Positions 32,856 through 44,100 of a stretch of DNA of 64,000 nucleotides are shown here, piece after piece. Source of the DNA: Perkinsus marinus ATCC 50983 (taxonomy: Eukaryota > Perkinsozoa > Perkinsida > Perkinsidae); contig NW_003205208.1 of NCBI RefSeq assembly GCF_000006405.1, forward strand, positions 125,897 through 189,896. Direction: 5' to 3'. The notes under the pieces were generated by a model. That model had not been told where the DNA came from. It made no database searches and was given only the letters and a program-made list of their open reading frames with translations. Numbering within the stretch: position 1 is the first letter of the stretch; each line of letters starts with the position of its first letter. Position numbers and translations under genes: made by a program.

Positions 32856-35800
32856 CTACAGCTTAGAAGTCGCAAGAAAGTTTTCAATTTCCTCTTCAAC
32901 TCGATTGGCCTCCGCCACAGCGTTCTTACAAACCTGAGCAGAACTTACCCCTGCATTTTTAAAACTAATATGCTACCTGATTCTCCTCAGCGGATTCGTG
33001 CGCCTCCGTAAAACTATTACCAATTATCCGCGCCCCTCGTGCGTCATCGCGAGCCTTGGCCGTTATACACGACTAACAGGATCGAAACAGGGGACATTTC
33101 TCTTTGAACTCTTTTACGACTACACCGATTCACACTTCATACATCCCGCAGAAAATCATCATCATGTTATAAAGCAAAATAGCTCGAAAATAGCCTCTGC
33201 CAAGAATCGAACCCGCGACCATCACAAACAATAACCTTTCTTCCACTCACCTGCGCAATCTCCTGATTGGTTTCTCCGAACCACCTGAGTAGTGCTGCAA
33301 CGTTCAGTGGGTCTTCGCATTCAGTCCGGAGAACCTAACTTACGAAAACTGCTAAATCAAACAGAATGTTCGCTCTCCTCAGCTGAGCTCGAAAGTTCTT
33401 TACCAAATATGAAAATTTTGAGCACGTATGCGGAAACTTTCGACAGTTTATGGAAATTCGTCACCAGCACACAGCTGGCTATGTGCATATTTTCAGTGGA
33501 AATAGCTGACCATCCGATTGTTAATTTCCAAGCCCAACTGACCTTGCATTCATGTGCCCATTGCAGTTCCCTCAGCTCAGCTTGAGATGCCTCATCAGTG
33601 AATGCGCACGCAGTAAGGTTCTCATAAACCGGACTAAGATCCACGACTGGGGGCGACTTCAAATATGCTATAGTGCTGGAAACCTAACAAAACCTTGTCC
33701 TTCTTTCAGAAATGATGAAAGCTCACCAGCTTAGCAGCTTCGTCAGAGCATGCGTGCCCCGACTCGAAATGTATCGACGCTAGCCTTCGCCATAGACCTC
33801 TGATAGCATACCTGATACAGAGTTGCTTGTTCACAATTCTCGATATTTGCAATAATAATCCCATATCATTGGGCATGCTCCAAAAGTCTAGTAAAGAGCG
33901 TCGAGGTGCTTTACGAGTCAGACATACATCACCATAGTTATACTAGCTCACTTAGGATAAGAATAGTGTACCAAGTATTACCATTGGAGGAAGGTAGAAT
34001 AGGTCTTGATGGCTATCAATCTAGTAGAGTCGTTCATCCAGTTCTTACCCATTATAGGAATCTCCTTATCTAAATAAAACCCACACAATCCCATACCGTA
34101 ACTGTCCGAAATATGCCATCATTTAATCAAGTACCACTATGGCCATCCACACAGGATAAGTTCCCCAACGATTCAAAAATTCGGGGCACATATGCCACAG
34201 GTTGCAATAGCTCTACAAGATACCCCATATTCACACAAATTACACCACCAAAATCTACCATCACGATACGGTTAAATGCTATACTCCCATCTCGAGAAAA
34301 ACCATAATCCAATACCATCCACGACAAAAGTCTTCGAAAAGTTACCTGTGAAAACTGCTCGACCCTTAGCGTCCTTCAACTTAGCGTCTTTAGGGTCTGC
34401 TGCCTTCAGTGCATCACGAGCCTTCACTACTCTGTCCATTATCTCCGGACGGAACACAGCAAACTGATACCTTAACTGAGTGCATAGTCATGGACAATCT
34501 CTCACTGCTACTTACATAACGCCATCTTTAGAAAGATTCCTCTGCCGGGATTCGAACTTGGCTTCATTCCGGAAGAGAGAGTACATGTTGTCACTCAGCA
34601 TCCACCCCGGAGTTATTTCATTAATCGCGGGAGACAAGCCGTTGATATACTCACTCGATTCGTTCACCAGACTAAACGGCAACTAAAATTAACAATTTCA
34701 TACCACATTTCTTTCACATCCTGCCCAGACCCACCCCTATCGCTTGCGGCAAACAGCTCACTCCAGTAGCAATAAGTGAATAAGGCGCGTCCACCAAATG
34801 AAAGGGATACTTTATATTTGAAGCCAGCCCGAAGAACGTGCCCTCGCCTGGCCAGTTCTCCTGGTCGGGCGCCTTCCCAGTGTGGTTCGAACCAACGTTA
34901 GCACCATGTCCAACATTGCCCCTACCAGCAGGCCAAAAACACGCTATTAGTAGTGCTTGATGATGGAAGCCTACGAAGGGACCGACCAAAGACGCCGTTA
35001 CCTCCCCCTGAAGACATTATATAAAATATAGATAATATTCGATACCACACCTCGGCCACTCCAGAGCCCGGCCCGATGATGGAGTCGAACACTTTCCCAT
35101 GCCGTTCAACGTGGACTGTCGGACAGAGTACTGACCCTTCTACCACACCGAAAGTCGCTACACTGGCGCCTAAAAAGGAAAGAATAAAGTACAGAATAGT
35201 CCACGCAGTGTCAACATCACTTTTCTGGAGAATAGCAGTGTTAAGACTGCAGTCTTCGACGATGTTGAAGTCAAGTAAGGAAGAGTTATGAACTCTCGAA
35301 TTCACAACGCGCACGTGGCGGCCAATATAGCTGCCTTTGATAGAACAACACGATATAACCTAAATGCCCATACCACTCCTCGAGCGAATCATCACGACCC
35401 ACCTCAGCGTTCTCATCGATGATCGTCCGCCCTTGCCCAGCATCTTCAACTGCGTCAACGTATGCATCCACGGCCGCATGATATGCATCAGATTCCTTCC
35501 TGTTCGAGACCACCTATCACCACATAGCTCCTAACCACAGCTGCTAAACTAACCTTAGCTGCTATTTCGATAGTAAGCTCAGCGAACTGACGAGTACGGC
35601 GACTCCCTGTCTCCTCAGCCAGAGACATACTATGGCCATTACCATATTTACAGTGGGACTCTGTTGACCCTTCTACCACACTACAACGCACAAGAACAGC
35701 ACCTAAAGAGGCACTATAGACACCTATGATGAGTAGGGGTCTACCTCGCCGTACAACAGTGTTGGCAACGAGGCCGCAGTCCTTTACTAAAGTGCCGGAC

Positions 35801-36264
35801 TCTACTGTGACGTCTTCTAAGAAGCTGTTAACGATCCCACATGGAAGTTGACGGCGACTATCACCAATACTCACCTATACCGTAAAACTCAAAACTAACT
35901 ACCCAGTTTCGAGTACCTTCGACCCTTCCTCAACTGCAAGTTCAATTCTACCTTGGAATGTACACCCCCTAATCTTGCCAACAGCTAGGGGGGAGTCACC
36001 AATCACCATAATTTCGCCCCAGTCCTCAGCAGTACACCCTGAGCCTTGTAGTGCTGCTATCTGAGTACATGCCAAGTCGTTCGTTGCTCTCTAGTGGTCA
36101 AGACCGACCTCATCAGCAGTGAGTGGCCGCAGCCTCCTCAGAGTATTGGCCTCCCTCAAGGCTCCAACGAAGGAAGACCTCGTGATGCACTCCTTTACGA
36201 AGTCCGCAGGCGTAGATCCACTACTAAAAGAGGCCGCCGCTCTGGTACTCGATGTAGGCGCCAT
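32856..36264 (-). CDS. DUF4954-type left-handed beta-helix protein, multi-exon
   Basis: I recognise this as the DUF4954 family (hexapeptide-repeat beta-helix proteins, familiar from Bacteroidetes and spirochaetes; function unknown, sugar-nucleotide transferase-like fold). Exon 1 opens at ATG 36264 (MAPTSSTRAAASF) and ends RPLTADE, joined over a 48-base intron to IAALQGSGCTAEDWGEIMVI. Then VNSFLEDVTVESGTLVKDCG (35.8 kb), YGNGHSMSLAEETGSRRTRQ (35.65 kb), YHAAVDAYVDAVEDAG (35.45 kb), VNSRVHNSSLLDFNIVEDCS (35.3 kb), GPFVGFHHQALLIACFWP and GRGNVGHGANVGSNHTGK and APDQENWPGEGTFFG (34.98-34.82 kb). Next are a Lys/Ala-rich exon (34.45-34.36 kb), ENLTACAFTDEASQAELREL (33.6 kb) and a last exon VAEANRVEEEIENFL with stop at 32858-32856. 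Introns are short, spliceosomal, and some contain MITE and tRNA-like pieces. Family call is firm; function is not known. Confidence 0.85.
33190..33220 (-). repeat. tRNA T-arm-like element in a DUF4954-type intron
   Basis: Minus strand: GGTCGCGGGTTCGATTCTTG then GCAGAGGCTA. It shares the trailing GGCAGAGG with the element at 34540, so the two are one family. Confidence 0.45.
33363..33500 (-). mobile_element. family-B MITE fragment in a DUF4954-type intron
   Basis: CTCCTCAGCTGAGCTCGAAAG near one end and TGTGCATATTTTC at the other match the family in reverse orientation; the interior is diverged. Confidence 0.45.
34540..34565 (-). repeat. tRNA T-arm-like element in a DUF4954-type intron
   Basis: Minus strand: GCCAAGTTCGAATCCCGGCA then GAGGAATC. 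Box B is perfect; no A box found. Confidence 0.45.
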
Positions 36265-36436
36265 TGTAGCAACACCGACAGATCAGGCAAGGTCGGTATA
36301 TTCCACCGCTCATAATCGATCAGCTGGGCGCGCGCGAATACAACCAAACCTGAACTTCGAAGCATGATTTTTCGCGCTCGCCATTGTGATCGATAACCTA
36401 GTAGAAATGATAAGTCGATAACTTCCACAGGCCCCA

Positions 36437-37084
36437 TTGAAAATGCCTCGCGAACCAGGCCGACCTTATCGTGAAGAAGACCCCTCAGATGGCCCCTCGG
36501 CCCACAAGGGCCACCATGGTCATGGCGATCTGGAAGAGGCCGCCTTCGACCTCTTCCGCCGTATTCTCTTTCCTGAATCACACGAACACCATCCTGGAGA
36601 GCACCACACGGAGGATCTTGCTGAGCTATTGAGGCTTCTGGACAGTATCGGCCACTCGAGGGAGTTTGAAGAGGTCTTAAAAGAGGTTGAATTTTACCAT
36701 CCTGGAATCATAGAGCACTTGAAACATGATGATGGTGGTCATGAGTACGTCCAAGGGCTTTATCGTCGCCACACTGAGGAGTCCTTCGACCCCAGCGAGT
36801 GGGAACTAGATCACGGTGTGGGGGGTGAAGCAGCAACCCATTGGTGGGATGGGGGCAATGACAATACACACAGCCATGAGGGTGACAGACCAGAATACCA
36901 CTCTTGGGACCACAGGGCAGAGGATCATTACTGGTGGCATGAGAAGGAGGGCCACCCTTGGGAGGACCATGATCAACACTGGTCACATTCGAGAGAGGAC
37001 CATCATTGGTTGCCTAGTGCGGAAGACCATCCCTGGGACCAAGCGCACGATCAACGCTACGGTGAGTTTTGCATCCTGTCGTGA
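36437..37084 (+). CDS. histidine-rich acidic protein, 3' end open
   Basis: A 215-codon frame with about 31 His (about 14%), many Asp/Glu and Trp. Residues about 1-110 include SHEHHPGEHHTEDLAELLRL and EFEEVLKEVEFYHPGIIEHL, a possible helical part. Residues about 125-205 are degenerate repeats of a DHxWxxxxED pattern (DHRAEDHYWW, EDHDQHWSHSREDHHW, EDHPWDQAHD). Such composition suggests divalent metal binding (Zn, Cu, Ni), an inference only. No signal peptide. A GTGAGT at about 37061 is a likely donor, so the last five codons shown are probably intron. A possible continuation exon at about 37350-37650 has a His/Cys-rich reading in one frame. It starts 173 bases from the divergent DUF4954-type gene. 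Confidence 0.55.
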   Translation: MKMPREPGRPYREEDPSDGPSAHKGHHGHGDLEEAAFDLFRRILFPESHEHHPGEHHTEDLAELLRLLDSIGHSREFEEVLKEVEFYHPGIIEHLKHDDGGHEYVQGLYRRHTEESFDPSEWELDHGVGGEAATHWWDGGNDNTHSHEGDRPEYHSWDHRAEDHYWWHEKEGHPWEDHDQHWSHSREDHHWLPSAEDHPWDQAHDQRYGEFCILS

Positions 37085-38137
37085 CCCACACTTAGAGAAC
37101 CAAGCTAAGTTCACGAGTGCCATCAAGGAGTTTCCTTTATGACATTCGACCGTCGTATACCGTACGAGAAATATGCACATGGTCAACTACATGTGTTGTT
37201 GATAATTTGGTGAAAAATATGAGGAAATTTGGCGAAATTTTCGATTGCTCTCTGAAAACTTCCGCCTGAGTTCGTATATAAATTAGCTTTGGAAACTCCC
37301 AAGCTCAGCTGAGGGAAGCGATTACATATATACTCTTCGACCACACATTTTATCAGATCGACCCTCATCCGAGACCACGCCCTCTCGGTCCGTTGGGGTG
37401 GTCCAGGACGAGGACAAGAAGGCCCGAGTAAATTCCCGCATCACAGCCTACGATGACAACAACCAAAAACGGGTGGTTTTATCCATGTCGGGTAAATCAT
37501 CGCGAAGTCTCCATCTCAGAATTCTCCTGGTTTCCCGAGAACCGCGCCTACTGTCGCCAATACCAATCGCATTTCCTCTACTAACATGGTCAACAGCCCC
37601 AGGGTGGCCATGAAGCAGTCCACGGTGGTTGTGTTCATTGCAATTGTACGTCTATAGCTAGTTGGCAACTTTAGTGTAGCTTCTCAGGTCTTCGCTATAA
37701 TCGTTCTTATCCGTCGGGTAATCTGCTCCACCTTGAGACTTGTGTATAATCGTTCAGGTGCGTTCGTTGAGCTTTGGCAAAGAAAGAATGTTGAGTCCAG
37801 TGTAGGGTGTACTTTCATGTCTACATTGTTGTTGTTACTGTTACCAGTGTCCACATTATCGTGTTACGTTTAGTGAGAAAATATGCACATGGTTGGTGAT
37901 ATTATGCGAATTCTGAGGTCATTTTATTGCCTTCTGTACACTTCTACCACAATTAGTATCATCTATCGTCAAGGGCGCACCACATGACGAGCCCGAGCAT
38001 ATTTTCCCATCTAGCTTTGAATTGGTTACTCTGACGTCATGATAATGCTACTGTGACTCAATGCCTTCGGTTGCGTTACTCAATTCACTTATACGAATCG
38101 CATACCAAAACATGCGCAACTCGTAGAGCTTGAATCA
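37085..38137. other. spacer with a family-B MITE and a possible exon
   Basis: A family-B element occupies about 37166-37346 (TGGTCAACTACATGTG left, AAGCTCAGCTGAGGGAAGC right). An acceptor TTTATCAG at about 37357 precedes an open stretch to about 37613 with DEDKKARVNSRITAYDDNNQ, possibly the 3' exon of the His-rich gene. A second family-B fragment is at about 37876-37960. The remainder to 38137 shows nothing recognisable. Confidence 0.4.
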
Positions 38138-41100
38138 ATGCTCAATGAGGGTCTCCTGTGCCTTCTTCTCGGGGCTAGTCAGTCCGTCACAAGTCTTGTC
38201 CTCATGGACGCTAGCTACACACTGCAACACCCAATACAGCCTCATGACGCTCTAGTGCTGGTTGATATCGAATGGTCTGTGATGCCGCCGGCTATAGACG
38301 ACCCTGAAGTCACTTGTAAATGGCGAGATGTCCTCACTGGGAATACCACAGAAAACCAAGGCACTATGCTGAGTCACTCGCAAGTGACCTGTTCTCTACC
38401 GTTGATCGCTAATGTGGATTTGCTATTGGCTGAAATAGTTGCCAAGAATGGTCTTTGGTACATACGATATGAAGGGTGGCAATCGCGAGTTCCAAAGACA
38501 GTACGCGTATACGATGCAAATCTCACATCTCAAACCGTGGTCAACTTTCCTGTGTCCATGCCTAACAGGGCCTTGCCCATAGTAGACAGCGGCTATGGGC
38601 TCGAAACCATCCTGGTCGTGTCTGGACCTTTCAAACCCTATGTGGGCCACTGGACGATCGGGTGCGCCTTTCAGCGAATTGCTGGGCCCCAAGTTGACGT
38701 GCTTGTCGAGGGCCATTTAAACGGCGATTTCACGGAGCTCGAGTGCTTATTACCGTACAATTACAGTCGGTACGAGTACATCCAAAGTGTTCATATTGTC
38801 GCTATGCACTCAGAGACAGGAAGTGAGTTGGCCCGTCTGTCCCAAGGGAGTCCACTGCCACTCTTGACTAACGAGGTTTTCACAATTTCGGGTTCCTCGT
38901 CTAGATGGGGCCTCGCTGGGGTCGACCTTGAAGTGATGGTTTATGGTCGGAGTTTCCCTATGGAAGAATATGTTGGTCTATTGTGTCACTTTGAAGGACT
39001 CGATTACACTCGAGCGGTTCGGATCAATGAGAGCACAATATCGTGTCCGACCCCGGGCCAAGGCCAGTCTCCTGGCGTTGACAGTAGACTGACAATACTG
39101 TACGATACGTCAGTGCAACCGGCAGTTAACTGGCGACCTCATGAGGAAGCCTCAACGGTGGTTTATCCAGCCACTAGCTATGACCAGTTTGAGGTACCTC
39201 TGGTCACGGCATTCGAACCTTCCTCGAGGGTTCTTCATCCTATGTCGCATAACGACAGTCGGGAAGTGAAACTCACCCATCAGAGGGAGTTGCCTGTTAT
39301 TATGCTACCACCAAATAGCCTCTGGTGTGAGTATTCACCCAGCTTGGGCAGCCCTAATGTTGCCAGAACCGAAGAGAACAAGAGAGTGTACTGTCCGGTT
39401 CCTACTCTCGACAGTTCGACCAACATTACTGCTATAAGTGTCCACTATAGCATCAACGGAACACAGCAGTTCCAACCAAGGGACACCACTGGCAGTGTTT
39501 TACGGTTCGATATCGTACCGCGGGCCCAAGTCCTCAGGATAGTCAAGAACAGCTCTGTGGTGCTGCAGATGGCACCACCCTGTGGGCCACCGAAACGATT
39601 CGTCGCGGAAGTCGAGGCGCTCAATGTGGTGTCTGGGGAGGACTCTTGTGCGTTGGTCTTGTCGCCGGTTGAGGGCCTCTTGCCTGGGCGGCTCACGACC
39701 ATGCCGAGCGGCACGTACCAGTGCAATGTACCCATTGTGGTCAGTGTGGAACTCGAGCAACGATTGGGGACTTTCCCCGCTAATTCGAGCGATATAATTG
39801 CTCATGTGGTTGTTGGCAAACTGGAGAGCATCGATCTGCAAATTCACGAGGTCAGGAATCCCCTGCTGCGGGGAGTTGCAGAGGTTCCCATTAGCATCAC
39901 TACGAGTAACAACACTGCCGATACGACACCTTTGGCCCTCATTAGCCATGGGACCCGCCTACTACGCGAGAAGTGCGTAGATGGTTCATGGAATATGTGG
40001 AAAAGGACCACCAGAAGGCAACTCAGTGGTCAACAACAACAACAGCAGCAACGTGACAGGGTTGATTTGGTTGCTAGTCGTCGACGTCTGGTGCATTCGA
40101 ACTACACAATGCCGGTTGAGGAACCACCTCTGAATTGGCTGAAGCATAACGTATCATTGAAGGCTGTCGTGCCGGACTGGAGCTTCCATAACGGTGGTGG
40201 TATAGTCGTTCTCACTGGAAAATTCGTCCCACCGTCAATTTTCAACTTCTCTGCGATACTAGTCAACTTTGGTCGAGGCGGGCCGCGGGCCTCAGCCACA
40301 CTGATGAACGAGTCCGCGATCAACTGCACGGTCCCTGCCATGCCGGACAACTTCTTCGACACGGTCCTGTTGAGTGTCACAGTGGTCTTCCTTAGCCCAT
40401 TCAACAGTACCCATGTTAACATTACAGCTCAAGGGCCGGGTTTGGTATTCAGTTACCTCCCCAATCTAGCCCTGGGCAGTTTGGTTCCTCGGACTGGTCC
40501 GCCTGGTGGCCTTACTAATGTCACAATGAGAGTCATGTTTTTCGCCAACTCTTCCTCTGGCCTGGAGCGCGATCTTGGTCTGGACTTCGACTGTGCTATA
40601 GGGACGTTCAGATCTCCGGCAAGGTTCCGGCTCACTGACGAATCCAGTCTGGCTGGGTATGCGATGAATAGAAGCTACGAGGTGTGGTGCTCAGCCCCCA
40701 TGGCCGGCCCAAGGCGGGACGTCTGCGTTCAACTGGTCCCACGTGTGGCGAGGTCCATTGAAAACCCTCTCCAACCGTGTAACAACACTATGGGGCGGCA
40801 TAGGCTAGAGTACAACTACTATCGGCAGGTGACAACCTCAGAAAATTCCTCGTTTAATACGTCGTCATCAGATGCCTCGAGTGGATAACCTTTCGCCTGC
40901 CGTCGGCCTCTATGAAGGGGGAACCGACGTTGTCGTGTCCGGCAAGAACTTCCCGGATAATACAACATTTCCCGGCTTCCCAGAAGTACTGTGTAAATTC
41001 GATATATACATACTCGAGGGCCGCCGCATTGACAACACCTCGGTTGTGTGCGAATCCCCGGCCGTTGTCTATCACTGCAACTCCAGTGCTGTTGGATGCA

Positions 41101-44100
41101 ACAGCAACGACAGTCTCGAAGTGTCTGTGACATTGAGCTTCAACGCAGGTCGAGACTGGAGCTTCACGTAGGGACATGTCCAGATTGAATCGCTTTATTC
41201 CTTGTATTAGCTCAGTGAACTTCACATATGCTCCGCGGAGTTCGATAGTATCCATTTGGCCGTCCTTTGGCCCGGCCACTGGAGGCACAAGACTCACCGC
41301 GTTAGTCGTCACCAGTGAATTCTTGGTCCGCAACTTTTGTGTCGGCGATCAAGTCATGCCGGTGACCAGCAAGGCCTCGAATGGCAACGCGACTGTCACC
41401 GAAATCGAAGGCATCGTACCACCACTGCAACGAAATGGTATGAGTACTTGCCGCTTGTAGGCATAAGACCTTACGCCTCAGACACAACGAGAATTAGCAC
41501 TTGGACAGTCGGAGTTTCCATGATGCAGGATGATGGTCGTTGCTTAGAGAGCTCCAATAACTTCACCTACGTCGACATGTGGAATGTAGAGAGCGTCGAG
41601 CCAACCCAGGGAATCTTCCAGAATGTTCACGACTCGGCGGCCCTGTTGGTCACTGGCAACAACTTCTATATGCATTCTGATGCTGTGTAAATGTACCTCT
41701 ACTCTGTGACAACATCGAGAGCTCAGGTGTCGATTCTCGATATCGATGATGGTCAACGCTAGTGCTTTGGGTACTGCTGCCTACAACGTGTCCTGGCGCT
41801 ATGGTGACTTGTCTAAACGCGCCTTGACAGTGAGGATGGCATCTGACCTCGAATGGCTATTGCTATAGTCAGGACCTGCTGTCTCAACGAGACTGTGATG
41901 TCCAAGTGCCGGCCAGAGTGTTGGACTGGAACCGCCTCATGTGTGGTCCAGAGTTCGGCGTTGACTACATTGATCGGACCATAGCGGCATGTGGAAGTGA
42001 TCTGTTGGCTGCTGCGTTGTCTTCCGAAACGAGGTTGGTCGAATTCTCATTTACCGTACAGATATAGGCTCAGATACACCATCGCCCTTTCGTCTCTCAA
42101 GATGGCCATCGCGGTGGCCATGAATGGTGTCGACTACTCCACGGCGACCACTTACGATGCCGACCAGGCTTGGGGCCTGTTGTATGCGGTCTTCCTAGCA
42201 CCACAAATCGTCGGTGTTCTACCGGCTAAAGGACCCGAGGTTGGCGGGTACGGAAGTTTGATTTTTCCATGGAAAGATGGTAACATTTGATACCAGATAT
42301 CCTATAGTACTGCAAGTCTCTGGATCAACTGCATGGAGAGTCACCAGTTGTCGCTTCCAGCCGGTGGAGGGTGGGGCGGATCAACTTAGCCGCTGGGTTG
42401 ACGTCCCCGCGACCACCATATCGGACCACGAAGTACGTGGCAGGTTTTCGTCCTTTTGCTTCGAATCGTTGTCGTCTCAGATAAGTTGCATCGCCCCCCG
42501 TTGGCATATTGAGGACGGCAATAGAACAGCTGTTGCTAGTATATCGTTGGAGATTTCCGAGACACTTTGGACCAACAGTACTCAATTTACCTACTATAAG
42601 TCGCCTAGTATCAAGTACATTGATCCTGCTGAAGGCCCACACGAGGGAGGCACCCGTGTTACTATCTATGGTGAAGGTGAGCTACTTGGAGTCATCATTC
42701 TCAGCCTGCTGGTGCTCCATTGTTCAGGTTTCGACTTGTATTTGGTCCCTGATGGTCTTGGATCTGGCATGTCTTGTATCTTTGGTCGTACCGTCGTCAC
42801 GGCCCACTACGTCTCGCCTACTGCGATCTTCTGCTTTACTCCACCGAGCACAACTGCATCACCGAGTGTCAAAGGTGGACGCTATCACTAGGGTCTGATT
42901 GAAGTTGCCATTTTAGGGCAATATGTGAATCTCGATCTGACCCTCGACTTCGGGCCGACACCTGGTGTCACCAGTGTCACCATGATGCCTTTATATCAGC
43001 AGCTGTTCTACTATCGATTCGTTCGTTTTTCTGTCACCAGCGCGAGACCGCTATCAGGACCACGGAGCGGTGGTACACTTGTGGACTTATATTCGGACGC
43101 ACCCTTTCCGACCACTGACCTCCTTAGCTGTGGTTTTGGAAGACAGCTGGTCGTAGCCCAGCAATTATCCCCGTATCACATCAACTGTATCGCTCCGTCT
43201 GTTGGGGCGCCGGGCGTGGTCAACTTGTCACTCTCGGCTGACAATCAGACCCGTTCAGAGCTGACTGTGATTGACAACACGACTTCAACAAGCATTCCCT
43301 TGCAGTTCACCTATTACTTTGGTGCCACTGTAGCTTCCGTGTCACCATCATTCGGTGGGACTGAAGGAGGCACACGGGTCCTCTTGCGAGGCTCTCATTT
43401 CCTTGACTCCCCGGATCTGTCATGTAAATTCGGCACCACTGTGGTGACCGTGAGAAGATTCATATCCCCCAGTGCTATCGTATGCGAGAGTCCACCTCAT
43501 CCGGAAGATACTGTTGTCGTCAGCGTTGCCAACAATGGGAGAGATTTCATAAGCGGAATTGGTAAAGGACTTCATATGTGTGAGTGAATAGTCCCTTCAG
43601 GCACCGTGTACGATTACATGGCGTCCAAGCCACAGTTCATTCTCGATCCTTTTCTCGGACCAGTGTCCGGTGACACTAGAGTGACCATCCGAACGGCCGA
43701 CCCGCTTTCCATACCGCGAAGCATATGGCAAGCCGCCATGAGTACCGCCTTCTGTATTTTCGGGACATTGAGAGTAACAGCAGCAGTAGACGTGGACTCC
43801 TCCTCGCTAGTGTGTACATCCCCGCCTACCACTGAGCCTGGCGAAGTCCGTTTGATGGTTTCCCTCAACGGTCACGATATTGAGGACGCTACACAAGGGT
43901 TCCTCTATTATTCTGCACCTAATATTACTCTTGTGGAGCCATCCATGGGCCCACAAGGGCAAGCGACTTACATTACCCTGAGTGGGGGCGGGTTCATTAA
44001 CACTCATTTCCTCACCGTCATGTTCGGCGGAATCTCGGCTGTCGGCGAGAGTGTAGCGTATAAGACCAGAAAGGCTATGTGGCTGAGCGACTCTCGAATC

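Noticed and set aside
36195-36581. Minus-strand frame of 128 codons rich in Arg/Pro/Leu
   Set aside because: It overlaps exon 1 of the DUF4954-type gene in another frame and the start of the His-rich gene; composition is that of an antisense shadow.
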